Shown here: positions 1-9,777 of the stretch, in pieces | Numbering within the stretch: position 1 is the first letter of the stretch | Layout: every line of letters begins with the position of its first letter | Assembly (NCBI GenBank): GCA_018268935.1 | Contig: JAFDVS010000028.1 | Span: 1-64,000 of the forward strand | DNA length: 64,000 nt | Direction of reading: 5' to 3' | DNA from: Acidobacteriota bacterium | GTDB taxonomy: Bacteria; Acidobacteriota; Terriglobia; Bryobacterales; Bryobacteraceae | Made by a program: the position numbers and the translations under genes | The notes under the pieces: generated by a model | Database searches by the model: none | Told to the model about the DNA's origin: nothing | What the model saw: only the letters and a program-made list of their open reading frames with translations

Positions 1-2
1 TC

Positions 3-233
3 CGAGACAATGGTGTGCTCATTCAGACATTGCCTGCCCCCATCATTCCCAGCGGCGTCTCGGGAACATTCCCCGATGGCTCCAGCAACTCCATCCTCCC
101 GTCCACCATCCTCCTCAACGGCACGTTCAACAACCTCATTCTGCCTGTGGGACAGCATGTCTTCACCATTCGCTTCCTCGGCAGCGCGCTCTTCCAGGCA
201 TCGCAGGCGCAGGTCTCCGTTCTCGTGCAGTAA
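3..233 (+). CDS. C-terminus of an Ig-like-repeat protein (5' truncated by window)
   Basis: The reading frame is open from the first bases of the window and stops with TAA at 231-233, so only the last ~76 residues are seen. The tail alternates short hydrophobic strands with Gly/Pro/Ser turns (for example GTFNNLILPVGQHVFTIRF) and ends in an FQASQAQVSVLVQ strand, which resembles the last beta-sandwich repeat of a bacterial Ig-like (Ig-like group 3 type) extracellular protein. The internal ATG/GTG codons are not taken as starts because the frame continues upstream. Function unknown; probably part of a larger exported protein. Confidence 0.55.
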   Translation, partial: RDNGVLIQTLPAPIIPSGVSGTFPDGSSNSILPSTILLNGTFNNLILPVGQHVFTIRFLGSALFQASQAQVSVLVQ

Positions 234-259
234 CCATACCCTGCTACGCTGAAATCGCC

Positions 260-3200
260 ATGAAACGGCGAAATCTCCTCAAAGCGGCGGCACTGGCGCC
301 GGTGCCGCTCGCAGCTCAGGACGTCGGCTTGGGCGTGCGCAAAGGCCCATCCACGCGCCTCGAAGCGCCCTACACCACCGCAATCGAAACACCGCACACC
401 AGGTGGGCCAACCCGCTGCCAGGCGGCCCCATCCGCCTGCTCGCCGTTCCCAGCGTCAGCGAAGGCCGCACCGTCATCGAACTCGCCCAGCGCCTTTCCC
501 TCGATCTCACCACCGTCTCCATCGATCCCGAATGGGACGTCAACAAATGGACCATGTGCTTCGGCCGCGACTACGGCGCCCGCGCCGAACGCGGCAATCT
601 TTCCCTCATCTACTCCTACCTCGAACAGGAACTCCTCAGCCCAAAACATTTCGACGCCATTTTGTTACCCCTCAATCACGGCTGGAGCGAGCTCACCGAA
701 GCCTCGCGCAACGCCCTCACCAAACGTGTCGAAGCAGGCGCGGGCCTCGTCCTCATCCGCCCCTTCACCTGTCCCCTCTCCCCACTCGAAGAGGCCGCCA
801 CCACCTACGAAAAATCCCCCTGGCAGCGCGACACCAATCACTACATCACTCGCGCCATCCCCGTCGAAGCGTTTCCCTCCCAATTCCTCGAACACCATCG
901 CGCCCGCCTGCGTCCCAACGCCGAGGCACTCATCCAATCCACCACCGGTACGCCCATCCTCGCCGCAACCACACACCAGCAGGGCAGGGTACTCGCCTTC
1001 GGCTATCGCTCCTACGGCATCAGTTGGCACATGCCGATGGAAGCCCGTCATCACCCCGTCGACCTACAGTGGGAATACTTCTACGCCCTGCTCTGCCGCG
1101 CCCTCATCTACGCCGCCAAACGCGAGCCCTCTACGCCACTCGCTCCCAACGCCGGCGAGGAACGCATCCGCAACATTCACGGCATCATCCAACCTACATC
1201 TCCACTCACCCCGGGCCGCTATTTCCGTGAGCGCCGCCACGGCGCCGACTGGAACATCTCCGTCATCGACATCCCCGGCGCCGGCAAAATCGAAAACCTC
1301 AAAGTCGAACCCGCTGTCATCCGCGAAGCGCAGCCCGTCACCGTCACCTTCAACGCAACATCCACCGCCACCGTCGAACTCCTCGATGGACTCGGCCGCG
1401 TCCTCGCTACTGCCACCGGCAACACGCAGCTCACGCTCACTCCGTCGCGCCCGCTCGTCCACTCCGGCGTCGTAAGAGTCACTGCCGGCTCCGCCACCGA
1501 AATCGCACCCATCCACTTCGAAGCCCATTCCCGCGACTGGCACGATTACGAAGTCATGCTGCCCTGGGCCGGCCCGCGCAGCTATCAGCCCTGGATGAAA
1601 ACACTCGACCAGCAATTCCGCCGCATCGGCATCACCACGCTTGCCACCCCCGAACGCAACTTCCGCTTCATGGTCAGCGCCCACCTCAATGCCTTCGGCA
1701 TCTATTGGTATCGCCGCGACAACTACCTCAATCGCAAAAAGCTCTACGCCGAAACCAAAGACAAAAAGCACCTCACCCGCGAAATCACCCTCCAATCCCC
1801 AGCCTTCGAACAAAGCGTCAAAACAGAACTCGAGCGCGCCACTCGCGAACGCGCCGCACTGAAACCCTTCGCCTACTACCTCGCCGACGAATCTTCCCTC
1901 ACCTGCTACACCGACGCCTTCGATGTCGATTGGGCCCCCGAGTCCTTAGCCGGCTTCCGCCAATATCTGCAAACACAATACGCCTCACTCGCGCAGCTCA
2001 ACGCCGCCTGGTCCACCCAATTCCCCACCTGGGACGCCGTCGTCCCCATGACCACCGAAGAAGCGCAAAAGCATTCCAGCTTCGCCCCCTGGGCCGAGCA
2101 CCGCATCTACATGGATCGCGAGTTCGTCCAGGCCTTCGCCAAAGCCCGCGATTGGCTCAAACAGATGGACCCCGGCGCGCGCCCCTCCATCTCCGGCACG
2201 CAAGTCCCCACCGCGCACAACGGTTGCGACTGGTATGCCATCGATCAGGAGCTCGAATACATCCAGCCTTACTCCGGTGGCGGCCAGGATGCCATGCACT
2301 ACCTCTTCAATCCCAAGCTCCGCATCACCGGCTTCACCGGCTACGGCGACACCGGCGACGCCGCCCGCTATCAACAATGGCAGCGCCTCTTCTACGGCCA
2401 TTGCGGAGCCTCCATCTTCTGGCACTACACGCTCCTCAACCCCGACCTCACCTTCAGCCCCCAAGGCGCGGCCCTCGCCGAAACCTTCGCCAAACTCCAA
2501 TCCGGCATCGCCCGCGTCTTCATGAACTCTACCGTCATCGAAGACAAAGTCGCCATCCATTTCTCCATGGCGAGTATCCGTGGAGCATGGATCACCGACG
2601 GCCGCATCCAGGCCGACATGGGCAACGCCAATCGCAGTTCGAAAAATTTCGCCGATCTCTCCAAGCGCCGCGACGCCTGGGTCCGCGAACTCGAGCGCCA
2701 GGGCATTCAATTCCGCTTCCTCGCCACTCCACAAATCGAGCGTGGCGAACTCGACAACTACAAGGTGCTCATCCTTCCCTATTCCATCGCGCTCTCCGAT
2801 GCCGAGATCGCCGCCATCAACCGGTTCACCGCGAACGGTGGCCGCATCTTCGCCGACGAGCATCTCGGAAAAATGGATCACCTCTGCCGCTACCGCAACG
2901 CCCAACCCTGGCCCAATCTGGAAAGCAAAACACCGGGCGACATCGGTCTCCAGCCTGCCCTCAACATCGAAGCTGGCCCATTTCTCCGCACCGTCCGCCA
3001 ATACGGCGCATCCAAACTCTACGGGCTCCTCCCCAAAGAACCCCGCACCATCACCATCCCCAAACTCGAAGGCGTCACCTACGATCTGCTCAAAGCAGCC
3101 ATCGCCGCCCCCACCATCGAAACCGGCCCAGGCTCGCCGGCATTACTCCTCACCCGTCAAACAAGAATCGCAAAACTCGAAATCACCGGTAACAACACCA

Positions 3201-3385
3201 TCCGGCTCACCGACGAACAGAATAACCCTGTCGATCGTTCCGTGGTCCGCATTCAATCGGGAGACTACTCCACCAACGTCGCCATCGAAAACGGTCAGGG
3301 CCGTTTCGAACTCCCAACCACATCCGGCCCCATCCAGGCCCGCGATGTCATCAGCGGATTGACTGCGACCCGCAAGCCCGCGTAA
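260..3385 (+). CDS. Exported GH42-like beta-galactosidase-type glycoside hydrolase
   Basis: A 1041-residue protein that starts with a twin-Arg/hydrophobic leader (MKRRNLLKAAALAP...), so it is probably exported. The centre (about 430-790) reads as a family 42 type TIM barrel: YYLADESS near 539-546 contains a candidate acid/base E544, followed by the GH42-like FRQYLQTQYASLAQLNAAW segment. A Rossmann-like trimerisation/amidotransferase-fold domain follows from about 834 (YKVLILPYSIALSDAEI), and a second such segment lies near 120-170. The C-terminus is beta-rich. Expected role: hydrolysis of terminal galactosides or related glycosides outside the cytoplasm. The family-level call is fairly firm, the substrate is not. 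Its 3' end overlaps the convergent histidine kinase by 35 bp. Confidence 0.75.
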   Translation: MKRRNLLKAAALAPVPLAAQDVGLGVRKGPSTRLEAPYTTAIETPHTRWANPLPGGPIRLLAVPSVSEGRTVIELAQRLSLDLTTVSIDPEWDVNKWTMCFGRDYGARAERGNLSLIYSYLEQELLSPKHFDAILLPLNHGWSELTEASRNALTKRVEAGAGLVLIRPFTCPLSPLEEAATTYEKSPWQRDTNHYITRAIPVEAFPSQFLEHHRARLRPNAEALIQSTTGTPILAATTHQQGRVLAFGYRSYGISWHMPMEARHHPVDLQWEYFYALLCRALIYAAKREPSTPLAPNAGEERIRNIHGIIQPTSPLTPGRYFRERRHGADWNISVIDIPGAGKIENLKVEPAVIREAQPVTVTFNATSTATVELLDGLGRVLATATGNTQLTLTPSRPLVHSGVVRVTAGSATEIAPIHFEAHSRDWHDYEVMLPWAGPRSYQPWMKTLDQQFRRIGITTLATPERNFRFMVSAHLNAFGIYWYRRDNYLNRKKLYAETKDKKHLTREITLQSPAFEQSVKTELERATRERAALKPFAYYLADESSLTCYTDAFDVDWAPESLAGFRQYLQTQYASLAQLNAAWSTQFPTWDAVVPMTTEEAQKHSSFAPWAEHRIYMDREFVQAFAKARDWLKQMDPGARPSISGTQVPTAHNGCDWYAIDQELEYIQPYSGGGQDAMHYLFNPKLRITGFTGYGDTGDAARYQQWQRLFYGHCGASIFWHYTLLNPDLTFSPQGAALAETFAKLQSGIARVFMNSTVIEDKVAIHFSMASIRGAWITDGRIQADMGNANRSSKNFADLSKRRDAWVRELERQGIQFRFLATPQIERGELDNYKVLILPYSIALSDAEIAAINRFTANGGRIFADEHLGKMDHLCRYRNAQPWPNLESKTPGDIGLQPALNIEAGPFLRTVRQYGASKLYGLLPKEPRTITIPKLEGVTYDLLKAAIAAPTIETGPGSPALLLTRQTRIAKLEITGNNTIRLTDEQNNPVDRSVVRIQSGDYSTNVAIENGQGRFELPTTSGPIQARDVISGLTATRKPA

Positions 3386-4895
3386 CTCTTCCCCACCGCT
3401 CCACCATCCCGCGAAAATCCTCCAGCGAAAACGGCTTCGCCAGAAAATCATCCATCCCTGCGGCGAAGCACGCCTCGCGATCCTCCATCAGCACACTCGC
3501 CGTCATCGCTACTACCGGAATTCGCGGTCCTTCCATCCCCCGCAACACGCGCGTTGCTTCGTACCCATCCATCACCGGCATATGGCAATCCATAAACACT
3601 ACGTCGAAACTCTCCGCCCGCAATGCCTCCAGCGCCTCCTGCCCGTCGGTCACAATCCGCGCCGTACACCCCAGCCTGTCCAGGAACCGCCGCACCAATC
3701 GCTGATTCACTACATTGTCTTCCGCCACCAACACCCGCACCGCCTGCGTCATCTCCACGCTCTGCTTCACCTCGGCACGCGGTTCCACTTCCGCCAACGC
3801 AAACTCCAGCATCACCCAGAATGTCGACCCTTTCCCCACCTCGCTCTCCACCTCAATCTGCCCGCCCATCAAATCCACCAACCCCTTCGTAATCGCCAGC
3901 CCCAACCCGGATCCGCCGAACTTCCGCCCAATCGATGCATCGGCCTGCGTGAACTTTTCAAACAGGTGTGCATCCCCTGGTATTCCGATCCCCGAATCCT
4001 CCACGCTAATCTTTACCTTGCATCGTCCCCCGGCTTGCTCCAGCACCTGCAATTGCAGATGCACAAATCCGCTTGACGTGAACTTCACCGCGTTGCCCAC
4101 CAGATTCATCAAAATCTGCCGCAGCCGCCGCGCATCCCCCATCACCATCCCCAACCGGCACTCCGGAGTATTGTCCGACAGTGTCAGCCCCTTCATCCGT
4201 GCTTCCGCCTCCACCATCCCCAGCACATCTCGCACCGTGGACTGCAGCGAGAACGGCGCCTGATCCATCTCCATCCGTCCCGCCTCAATCTGCGACAAAT
4301 CCAAAATGTCGTTCACAATCCCCAGCGTCAGCCGCGAAGATTGGTCCAACGTGTCAATCAACTCGCTCCGCTCCTCCTCCCCCTTCGCATCGCGCAGCAA
4401 ACTCGTTACCCCGATGATCGCGTTCAACGGGGTCCGGATCTCGTGGCTCATATTTCGCAGAAACTGCGTCTTCACGTCCGCCGCGTGCCGGAACCGCTCG
4501 CTCAACTCCGTCAGGCTCTGCGTCCGCGCCTGTACCCGGTCCTCCAACTCCGCGTTCACCTGTTGCAGCGCCGCGATATACCGCCGCCGCTCCCACATGA
4601 ACCCGATGAACGCAAAGGCCACCAGTGTTCCCGTCACCCGGTTGAACGTGAACACCCTCTCCCCGCTCGCCAGGTTGCGCAGGTAGGCTGTGAACAGGAT
4701 CAAAAGGTGGATCCCCATTTCCAGCCGCCCCCGCAATGCCCATGCCGTATAGAAGACGGGAAACAGATAGAAGATGCTATACGACCGCCCGAACGGCCGC
4801 ACCGAATCGAGCGTCGCGGCCAGTATCAGCAGCACGATACTGACGCCCGCGTGAAACGCCGGCGTACGGCTTCCCAATAACGTCCGAGGTCGCAT
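3351..4895 (-). CDS. Membrane hybrid sensor histidine kinase / response regulator
   Basis: Starting at the ATG at 4895 gives 514 residues; the ATG at 4925 is an alternative, while longer starts would run into the preceding gene. The N-terminus has several hydrophobic segments (VSIVLLILAATL, YLFPVFYTAWAL, LVAFAFIGFMW), then a coiled coil (ALQQVNAELEDRVQARTQSL), a HisKA domain with H-box NMSHEIRTPLNAI, an HATPase domain with DSGIGIPG and GGSGLGLAI, and a C-terminal receiver with phospho-acceptor Asp in VVFMDCHMPVMDG and conserved Lys in LAKPFS. The kinase would relay phosphate internally; no output domain is fused and no partner regulator is adjacent. The signal sensed is unknown. Confidence 0.9.
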   Translation of the reverse strand: MRPRTLLGSRTPAFHAGVSIVLLILAATLDSVRPFGRSYSIFYLFPVFYTAWALRGRLEMGIHLLILFTAYLRNLASGERVFTFNRVTGTLVAFAFIGFMWERRRYIAALQQVNAELEDRVQARTQSLTELSERFRHAADVKTQFLRNMSHEIRTPLNAIIGVTSLLRDAKGEEERSELIDTLDQSSRLTLGIVNDILDLSQIEAGRMEMDQAPFSLQSTVRDVLGMVEAEARMKGLTLSDNTPECRLGMVMGDARRLRQILMNLVGNAVKFTSSGFVHLQLQVLEQAGGRCKVKISVEDSGIGIPGDAHLFEKFTQADASIGRKFGGSGLGLAITKGLVDLMGGQIEVESEVGKGSTFWVMLEFALAEVEPRAEVKQSVEMTQAVRVLVAEDNVVNQRLVRRFLDRLGCTARIVTDGQEALEALRAESFDVVFMDCHMPVMDGYEATRVLRGMEGPRIPVVAMTASVLMEDREACFAAGMDDFLAKPFSLEDFRGMVERWGRVTRACGSQSIR

Positions 4896-4962
4896 GACAG
4901 TGAACACTAGCTTCGCCCCCAGCATATCAGGAATAAAACAATACACGCGCTTCTTGTTTGAA

Positions 4963-7416
4963 TCAAATCGCCCCGATCTTGTAAGTTGCTCCCGCTTCCG
5001 TGGCGAACTCCAGCACTCCATCCCGCTCCCGCCACTCCGCGCTCACCTGCACCTTCCGCCTCCCCCAAACATTCGCCACCCGGGCCAAACCGCCTTTCTC
5101 GCTCCGCACCGACACACCGCTCACCGTCTTCCCATCCCATCGCGCCGATACCAGAAACGCCCCCGCCGCCCGCAGATCCCGGAACGCCGCCCGCCCCAGC
5201 CCGCGCGTATTCGGAAACAGCCGGATCACTCCGTCGTAGCTCTGCATCATGCATTCGTTCAATACCGCGGGCAGCGACAGGTTCTCCGTCCAAACTCCCA
5301 TCTTCATCATGAAATCGAAGTTCGTCTCATCCCGGTAGCGCCCGCCTGCTTGCCGCACCCGGTCGTTCGCATTCCCCAATCCCGTCCTGCAATACGCCAC
5401 CTCGCGCAGAAACCAGCCCAGATCCAACATCCCCAATCGAGCCCTCACCAGCGGCTGCCACACCAGATCATTCCCCCCTTCCAGCCGCACCGTCTTCGCC
5501 GTCCTCCGCGCCATCTCCAACATCTCCGGCCGTCTTCCCAATCCCACCTGTTCCGCCGGAAACACCGGCGCCAGCGTCACCGGTACGTTATACACCCACT
5601 CCGCCGGAGCGTTCTTGATATCCAGCCACACCTTTCCAAACGGGCCCTCCACCACCGGGTACTCCGCCAGGTTCCGCCGCACTTCTTCCCACTTCCCGCG
5701 CAACTCCGCATCGCGCCCCAGCACACGCGATCCCTCACCCACCGCATCCAGCAAAAATTCCGTTAGCGCCAGATCAATGATGCAGTCTTCGTTCAACCGG
5801 AAGTCCACCGTAGCGCCCCAATTCTCCGGCGATACCGTGGGCACAACGTGATACTTCCCGTCCGCCCCCTTCGTCAAAAACGCCACCAGAAAATCCGTTG
5901 CTGCCCGCAACACCGGATACACCCGCCGCAAATAGGCTTCATCCCGCGTGTACAAATACTCCCACCACAAACTCTGCACCGTCCACGGCGTCTCGCAAAT
6001 CTCATACCCCCAAGGCGGCGCCGGATACGGATTCACCTTGCTCGGCACCGGATACGCCGAGTGCGGAAAATAAGCCCCCGGCATCCCAAATTGCACGCGC
6101 GCGTTCCATTCCGCCATTGGCATCAGGCTCTCCACCAGCCGCGTGTACGGCTCGTGCTGTTCCACGTGATTGCTCGAAAACACGCCCCACCACACCTGCT
6201 GCGTGTTGTAGTTCATGTGGTAATCGCCATGCCACGCCGTCCCGATGCTGCCGCTTGTCCAATTCCCAAACAATCCCGGAGCCACCACTCCCGGCTTCAA
6301 ACAGCACGCCAGGAAATACTGGTTGCGATACCACATCGCCTCCAGCTCTCCATTCGCCATCTCCACTGCCGACTTCTCCCAGAACCGCGCCCACTCCTTC
6401 GCCGACGCCGACTGCAACTCCGCCACCCCCGCGGCCGCAAACTTCGAAACCTCGGCTATAGCCCGTCCCCGCGGCTCCGCATCATCCCGCTTCGTAAACA
6501 ACGCCAGGTCCAATCGCAACACCTGCGCGTCCGCCGCCGCCTGCAACTGCACCCCGCGCCGCGCACCGGCATCCACCTTCCACTGCCCGCTCAGCCGCCC
6601 TTCCAATGCAAATCCGCTGTCTTTGTCCGAAAGCCCCGGCTTCGGTTCCGCCTCCGTCGGAGCAATCGCCGGAAAATGCTGGTAGCATCCGAACCCGTTC
6701 CCCTCGGCCCGCACTTCCGGTTCCGGCAATTGTGCCTGCGCATCGCGGTGCGGCACGTACGCCACCGACAGCACCGGCGCCGCTACATCGCTACTCACCG
6801 AAACATGGTTCTTCTCCCGGCTCACAAAGCATGTCACCACAAACGGCCGCACGTTCCCCCGCAAGTCATCGTGCTCGAACTTCACCCGTAACACCCCATC
6901 GGCAATATCGAGCCGCTGTTCCACCACCCGCACCATTCGCGAATCCCAATGCACCCACACAATCCCGCACGGCCACGGCCGCGGCCAGGGCTTGCGATAC
7001 GACTTCTGCGTCTGCACCGAATACTCGCGGAAGAAGTCGATATTCGACTCGAGAAAGGTCATCTCCGGCTGACCTCGCCGCTTCGCCTCATCCCCGGCGC
7101 GCTTCCACATCGCCAGCACTTCCTGGAACGGCTTCACGTGCGCGACATGATCCTCGCTCACCCGTATATCCCACGAATCGTTCTTCCCCAGATGCACACC
7201 CAATGCATCGGGGCGCAGGGTCACGCAAACCCCGATATCGCCGTTGCCCAGCAATATCCCTTCAAAGAAATCCGGTGTCGGTTGATGTCGCAGAATCGCA
7301 TGGCGGCGCGCGATCGAAACGCTATCCAGCTTCGAACCCGCCTGCCCCGGCCCACCCTGCGCAGCGGCAGCCGTGACCTTCAGAAAAGTTCGTCGAGTTG
7401 TCTCATCCGCGTTCAT
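4963..7416 (-). CDS. Exported six-hairpin glycosidase, GH95-like
   Basis: An 817-residue protein with a Tat-type leader (RRTFLKVTAAAAQ) at the N-terminus. Near residue 50 it carries FFEGILLGNGDIGV, the N-terminal signature of GH95/GH65-like proteins (LGNGxxG), followed by a beta-sandwich and an (alpha/alpha)6-type catalytic region including GDYHMNYNTQQVWWGV and TVSPENWG. GH95 members are mainly alpha-L-fucosidases or alpha-L-galactosidases; whether this one has that activity is inference and its Asn/Asp/Glu catalytic set was not confirmed. The start ATG at 7416 lies inside a 10-bp tandem repeat that places ATG in all three frames; this frame is chosen because it leads directly into the Tat motif. 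Probably independent of the kinase downstream. Confidence 0.7.
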   Translation of the reverse strand: MNADETTRRTFLKVTAAAAQGGPGQAGSKLDSVSIARRHAILRHQPTPDFFEGILLGNGDIGVCVTLRPDALGVHLGKNDSWDIRVSEDHVAHVKPFQEVLAMWKRAGDEAKRRGQPEMTFLESNIDFFREYSVQTQKSYRKPWPRPWPCGIVWVHWDSRMVRVVEQRLDIADGVLRVKFEHDDLRGNVRPFVVTCFVSREKNHVSVSSDVAAPVLSVAYVPHRDAQAQLPEPEVRAEGNGFGCYQHFPAIAPTEAEPKPGLSDKDSGFALEGRLSGQWKVDAGARRGVQLQAAADAQVLRLDLALFTKRDDAEPRGRAIAEVSKFAAAGVAELQSASAKEWARFWEKSAVEMANGELEAMWYRNQYFLACCLKPGVVAPGLFGNWTSGSIGTAWHGDYHMNYNTQQVWWGVFSSNHVEQHEPYTRLVESLMPMAEWNARVQFGMPGAYFPHSAYPVPSKVNPYPAPPWGYEICETPWTVQSLWWEYLYTRDEAYLRRVYPVLRAATDFLVAFLTKGADGKYHVVPTVSPENWGATVDFRLNEDCIIDLALTEFLLDAVGEGSRVLGRDAELRGKWEEVRRNLAEYPVVEGPFGKVWLDIKNAPAEWVYNVPVTLAPVFPAEQVGLGRRPEMLEMARRTAKTVRLEGGNDLVWQPLVRARLGMLDLGWFLREVAYCRTGLGNANDRVRQAGGRYRDETNFDFMMKMGVWTENLSLPAVLNECMMQSYDGVIRLFPNTRGLGRAAFRDLRAAGAFLVSARWDGKTVSGVSVRSEKGGLARVANVWGRRKVQVSAEWRERDGVLEFATEAGATYKIGAI

Positions 7417-7431
7417 CCGCGTTCATCTGTG
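7402..7431. repeat. 10-bp tandem repeat over a start codon
   Basis: Three consecutive 10-bp units close to GTTCATCCGC (read on +), the last ending in TCTGTGG. On the - strand each unit supplies an ATG, at 7406, 7416 and 7426, in three different frames. The array covers the 5' end of the GH95-like gene. Similar CATC-rich short tandem units lie upstream of the GxxExxY gene at 11329-11361. Confidence 0.6.
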
Positions 7432-7443
7432 GCCGAAAAATAT

Positions 7444-8019
7444 TCACTTCTTCGCCGGAATCGTCCAGAAATACAAATGGTGGCTCAAGTACGAATCAAT
7501 ATCGTCCGGACTCCCCACCGTCGCCTCGCGCTCCGGCTTCCAATCCCCCATATCGAACGTATTCGACACAATCCGCGTCCCCGGCTTCAGATCCTTCATC
7601 AGCTTCGGCCGCAGCTTCAGATTGATATTCGACAACAGGAACAGCGTCACCACCGTGGCTTCGCTGATGTTGGCCTCGAACAGATCGTTCTCCTCAAACC
7701 TCACCAGGTGCTCCACGTTGTTCTTCTTCGCGTTCGCCCGCGCTTCCTTGATACGCTCCGGATTGATATCAATCCCTACGCCCCGCGCGCCATACGCCTT
7801 CGCCGCGGTCACCACAATGCGCCCGTCGCCGCAGCCCAAATCGTAAACCACGTCCGTCTTTTTCACTCCGGCCAGCTTCAGCATTGCTTCCACCGCGGCC
7901 TCAGTCGTAGGAACGTAAGGAACATCCGGAGATCGCTTCGGCTTGTCTTGCCCCAATATCAAAGCGGAAGGAACTGCGCCCGCAATCACGGCGCGCAACA
8001 GATTTCGGCGGTTCAGCAT
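7444..8019 (-). CDS. Class I SAM-dependent methyltransferase with export leader
   Basis: Starting from the ATG at 8019 the protein has 191 residues; longer versions would run into the neighbouring gene. The N-terminus (MLNRRNLLRAVIAGAVPSALIL) looks like a signal or Tat leader, unusual for a SAM enzyme. The core is a Rossmann methyltransferase: motif I VVYDLGCGDGRIVV, an acidic end of strand 2 in GVGIDINPERI, and motif II/III around RFEENDLFEANISEATVV. The LGCGDG start and the overall length fit a group of small methyltransferases that also resemble protein-lysine methyltransferases of the Dot1/FAM173 type, but the substrate is unknown. It is downstream of the amidohydrolase on the same strand with a 43-bp gap. 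Confidence 0.75.
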   Translation of the reverse strand: MLNRRNLLRAVIAGAVPSALILGQDKPKRSPDVPYVPTTEAAVEAMLKLAGVKKTDVVYDLGCGDGRIVVTAAKAYGARGVGIDINPERIKEARANAKKNNVEHLVRFEENDLFEANISEATVVTLFLLSNINLKLRPKLMKDLKPGTRIVSNTFDMGDWKPEREATVGSPDDIDSYLSHHLYFWTIPAKK

Positions 8020-8062
8020 ATTGGTTCGAGGGTACCGCGATTTTCCCCTCTTTGCACGTCCC

Positions 8063-8977
8063 TCACCGCTTGCCGAGCAGTGCTTCCAGGTTCCCGCCGA
8101 AAATCGCCGCCGCATCTTCCGGACCGACGCCCACAGCGCGCAACGCCGCCTCCTGCGCATCAAACACTGCCTTGTTCCAACCGCGCGGGAAGAACGACGA
8201 ATCCGTCCCAAACAGCAGCCGCTTCGGCCCCACCACCTGCAGCGCTCGCCGGAACACGCTCTCCAGCGTCAGCCCTTCATATTTCACCCACGCATTCGAC
8301 GACGATGTGTCCAGGTACACGTTCGGGCACATATCCGCCACCATCAATGCTTCGCGGAAGTATCCGGCGCCAAAATGCGGCAGGATGAACCGGATCGTCG
8401 GATAGCGCAGCGCCAGCGCGTGCACGTCAATCGGATTCGAGAACCGCAGATCAAACGGCGAGGCCAGCCCCAGCTTCTTCCGTACTCCCACGCTCAATAC
8501 ACCGCAATGTACGAACACCACCGGATCCGCCGTTCCCGCCAGCTTTTCCAGCAATTGCGTCACCGCGTGGTCATGCAGCGAATACCGCAGCATCGCCGGA
8601 AACAGGCACGGCACGCGCAAATGGCCGCGTCGCAACCCGTCCACTACTTTGTCTCCCACGCCCGGCAACAGCGGGTTCACCATGAACATTCCCCAAAACC
8701 GGTCCGCGTTCCCTGCCACCGCCGTTTCCACCGAACCTTCATCTCCGGGAAGGCTCGCAATCAGCGCTGCCTTCGCCACACCGTGCCGGTCCAACTCCGC
8801 CACCCAAGCCCCGCCAAGATCACCCGCGTCTTCGGCCGGCATCTGCCAGCCCAACGTCCGCCCGATCCCTTCCACCGTCAAGCCCTGCTGTTGCGAGGCA
8901 AGCAGCGAAAAAAACTGATGCGAGAAAAAATGGATGTGCGCGTCGGAGACCCGCAGATCTCCCCAATGAGTCTTCAT
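8063..8977 (-). CDS. Amidohydrolase family 2 metal-dependent hydrolase
   Basis: A 304-residue TIM-barrel hydrolase. Strand 1 carries the HxH metal motif in SDAHIHFF near residues 11-18, later strands carry VVFVHCGVL (His), FILPHFGAGYF (His) and the C-terminal LLFGTDSSFFP (Asp), in the order seen in amidohydro_2 (PF04909) proteins such as decarboxylases and lactonases. No signal peptide, so cytoplasmic. The ATG at 8977 directly precedes the conserved N-terminus. Substrate unknown; members act on aromatic acids or sugar-acid lactones. Confidence 0.8.
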   Translation of the reverse strand: MKTHWGDLRVSDAHIHFFSHQFFSLLASQQQGLTVEGIGRTLGWQMPAEDAGDLGGAWVAELDRHGVAKAALIASLPGDEGSVETAVAGNADRFWGMFMVNPLLPGVGDKVVDGLRRGHLRVPCLFPAMLRYSLHDHAVTQLLEKLAGTADPVVFVHCGVLSVGVRKKLGLASPFDLRFSNPIDVHALALRYPTIRFILPHFGAGYFREALMVADMCPNVYLDTSSSNAWVKYEGLTLESVFRRALQVVGPKRLLFGTDSSFFPRGWNKAVFDAQEAALRAVGVGPEDAAAIFGGNLEALLGKR

Positions 8978-9000
8978 TTTCTCAATCTAGCGAACCGCGT

Positions 9001-9771
9001 CTACTCTTGCCCGCGGTCCCCACCCGAACTCGCCGCCCCTGCCGCTAATGCGGCCGTGTTCGCGCCCACTTCCGGTTCCGCTTCGTGCTCGGCAACCGCG
9101 TCTTCCGGCACCGACGTTCCAAACCGCGTCAGTCCTTCTGACAAGGCCAACTGCGTCAATCCCGCCACATTGCTGACGCCCAGCTTCTTCATCATCGTTT
9201 TGCGATAGCTCCGCACGGTCTGCAAGCCCAGGTCCAGCAGTACGGCGATTTCCTTGCTGGTCTTGCCTTCCGCCACCAGCCGTAACACCTGCAGTTCGCG
9301 CGGGGATAAACCGTCGGTCGCGGTCTGTTGCTTCTTGTCCTCGTGTTCCCCACGCTTGATCCGGTTCAGCAGCCGGTCCGAAACCTGCGGGCTCAGATAG
9401 GAGCCGCCCTTGGCCACCGTGCGCAACGCATCCAGCAGATCATGGTCTGAGGCCCGCTTCAGCACGAACGCCCGCGCCCCGCCCTTGATCGCGCTCACCA
9501 CCGAGTTCTCATCGTCATACATCGACAGGATGATCACCTTGCTCTCCGGGCAGTGACGCACAATTTCGCCGGTCGCTTCAATTCCGTTCAATTTTGGCAA
9601 ATTGATATCGATCAGCACCAAATGAGGCCGTAGCTTCTTCGCCAGAACAACGGCTTCCGCGCCGTCCTCCGCCTCGCCCACGACATTGAATTCGTTGCCG
9701 GTCTTGAGGATGGCTTTGATGCCATCCCGCATGATCTTATGATCGTCCACCAAGAGGATTTCGAATGGCAT
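9001..9771 (-). CDS. NarL/LuxR-family response regulator
   Basis: A 256-residue regulator with an N-terminal receiver (acidic pair D9-D10, phospho-acceptor D55 in VLIDINLPKLNG, Lys in FVLKRAS) and a LuxR-type helix-turn-helix near 155-215 (LSPRELQVLRLVAEGKTSKEIA). The C-terminal ~35 residues are a low-complexity Ala/Glu tail not typical of the family. It is encoded 6 bp after the histidine kinase gene on the same strand, so the two form a co-transcribed two-component system. It would bind DNA as a phosphorylated dimer; its targets are not visible here. Confidence 0.92.
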   Translation of the reverse strand: MPFEILLVDDHKIMRDGIKAILKTGNEFNVVGEAEDGAEAVVLAKKLRPHLVLIDINLPKLNGIEATGEIVRHCPESKVIILSMYDDENSVVSAIKGGARAFVLKRASDHDLLDALRTVAKGGSYLSPQVSDRLLNRIKRGEHEDKKQQTATDGLSPRELQVLRLVAEGKTSKEIAVLLDLGLQTVRSYRKTMMKKLGVSNVAGLTQLALSEGLTRFGTSVPEDAVAEHEAEPEVGANTAALAAGAASSGGDRGQE

Positions 9772-9777
9772 CTGCCT

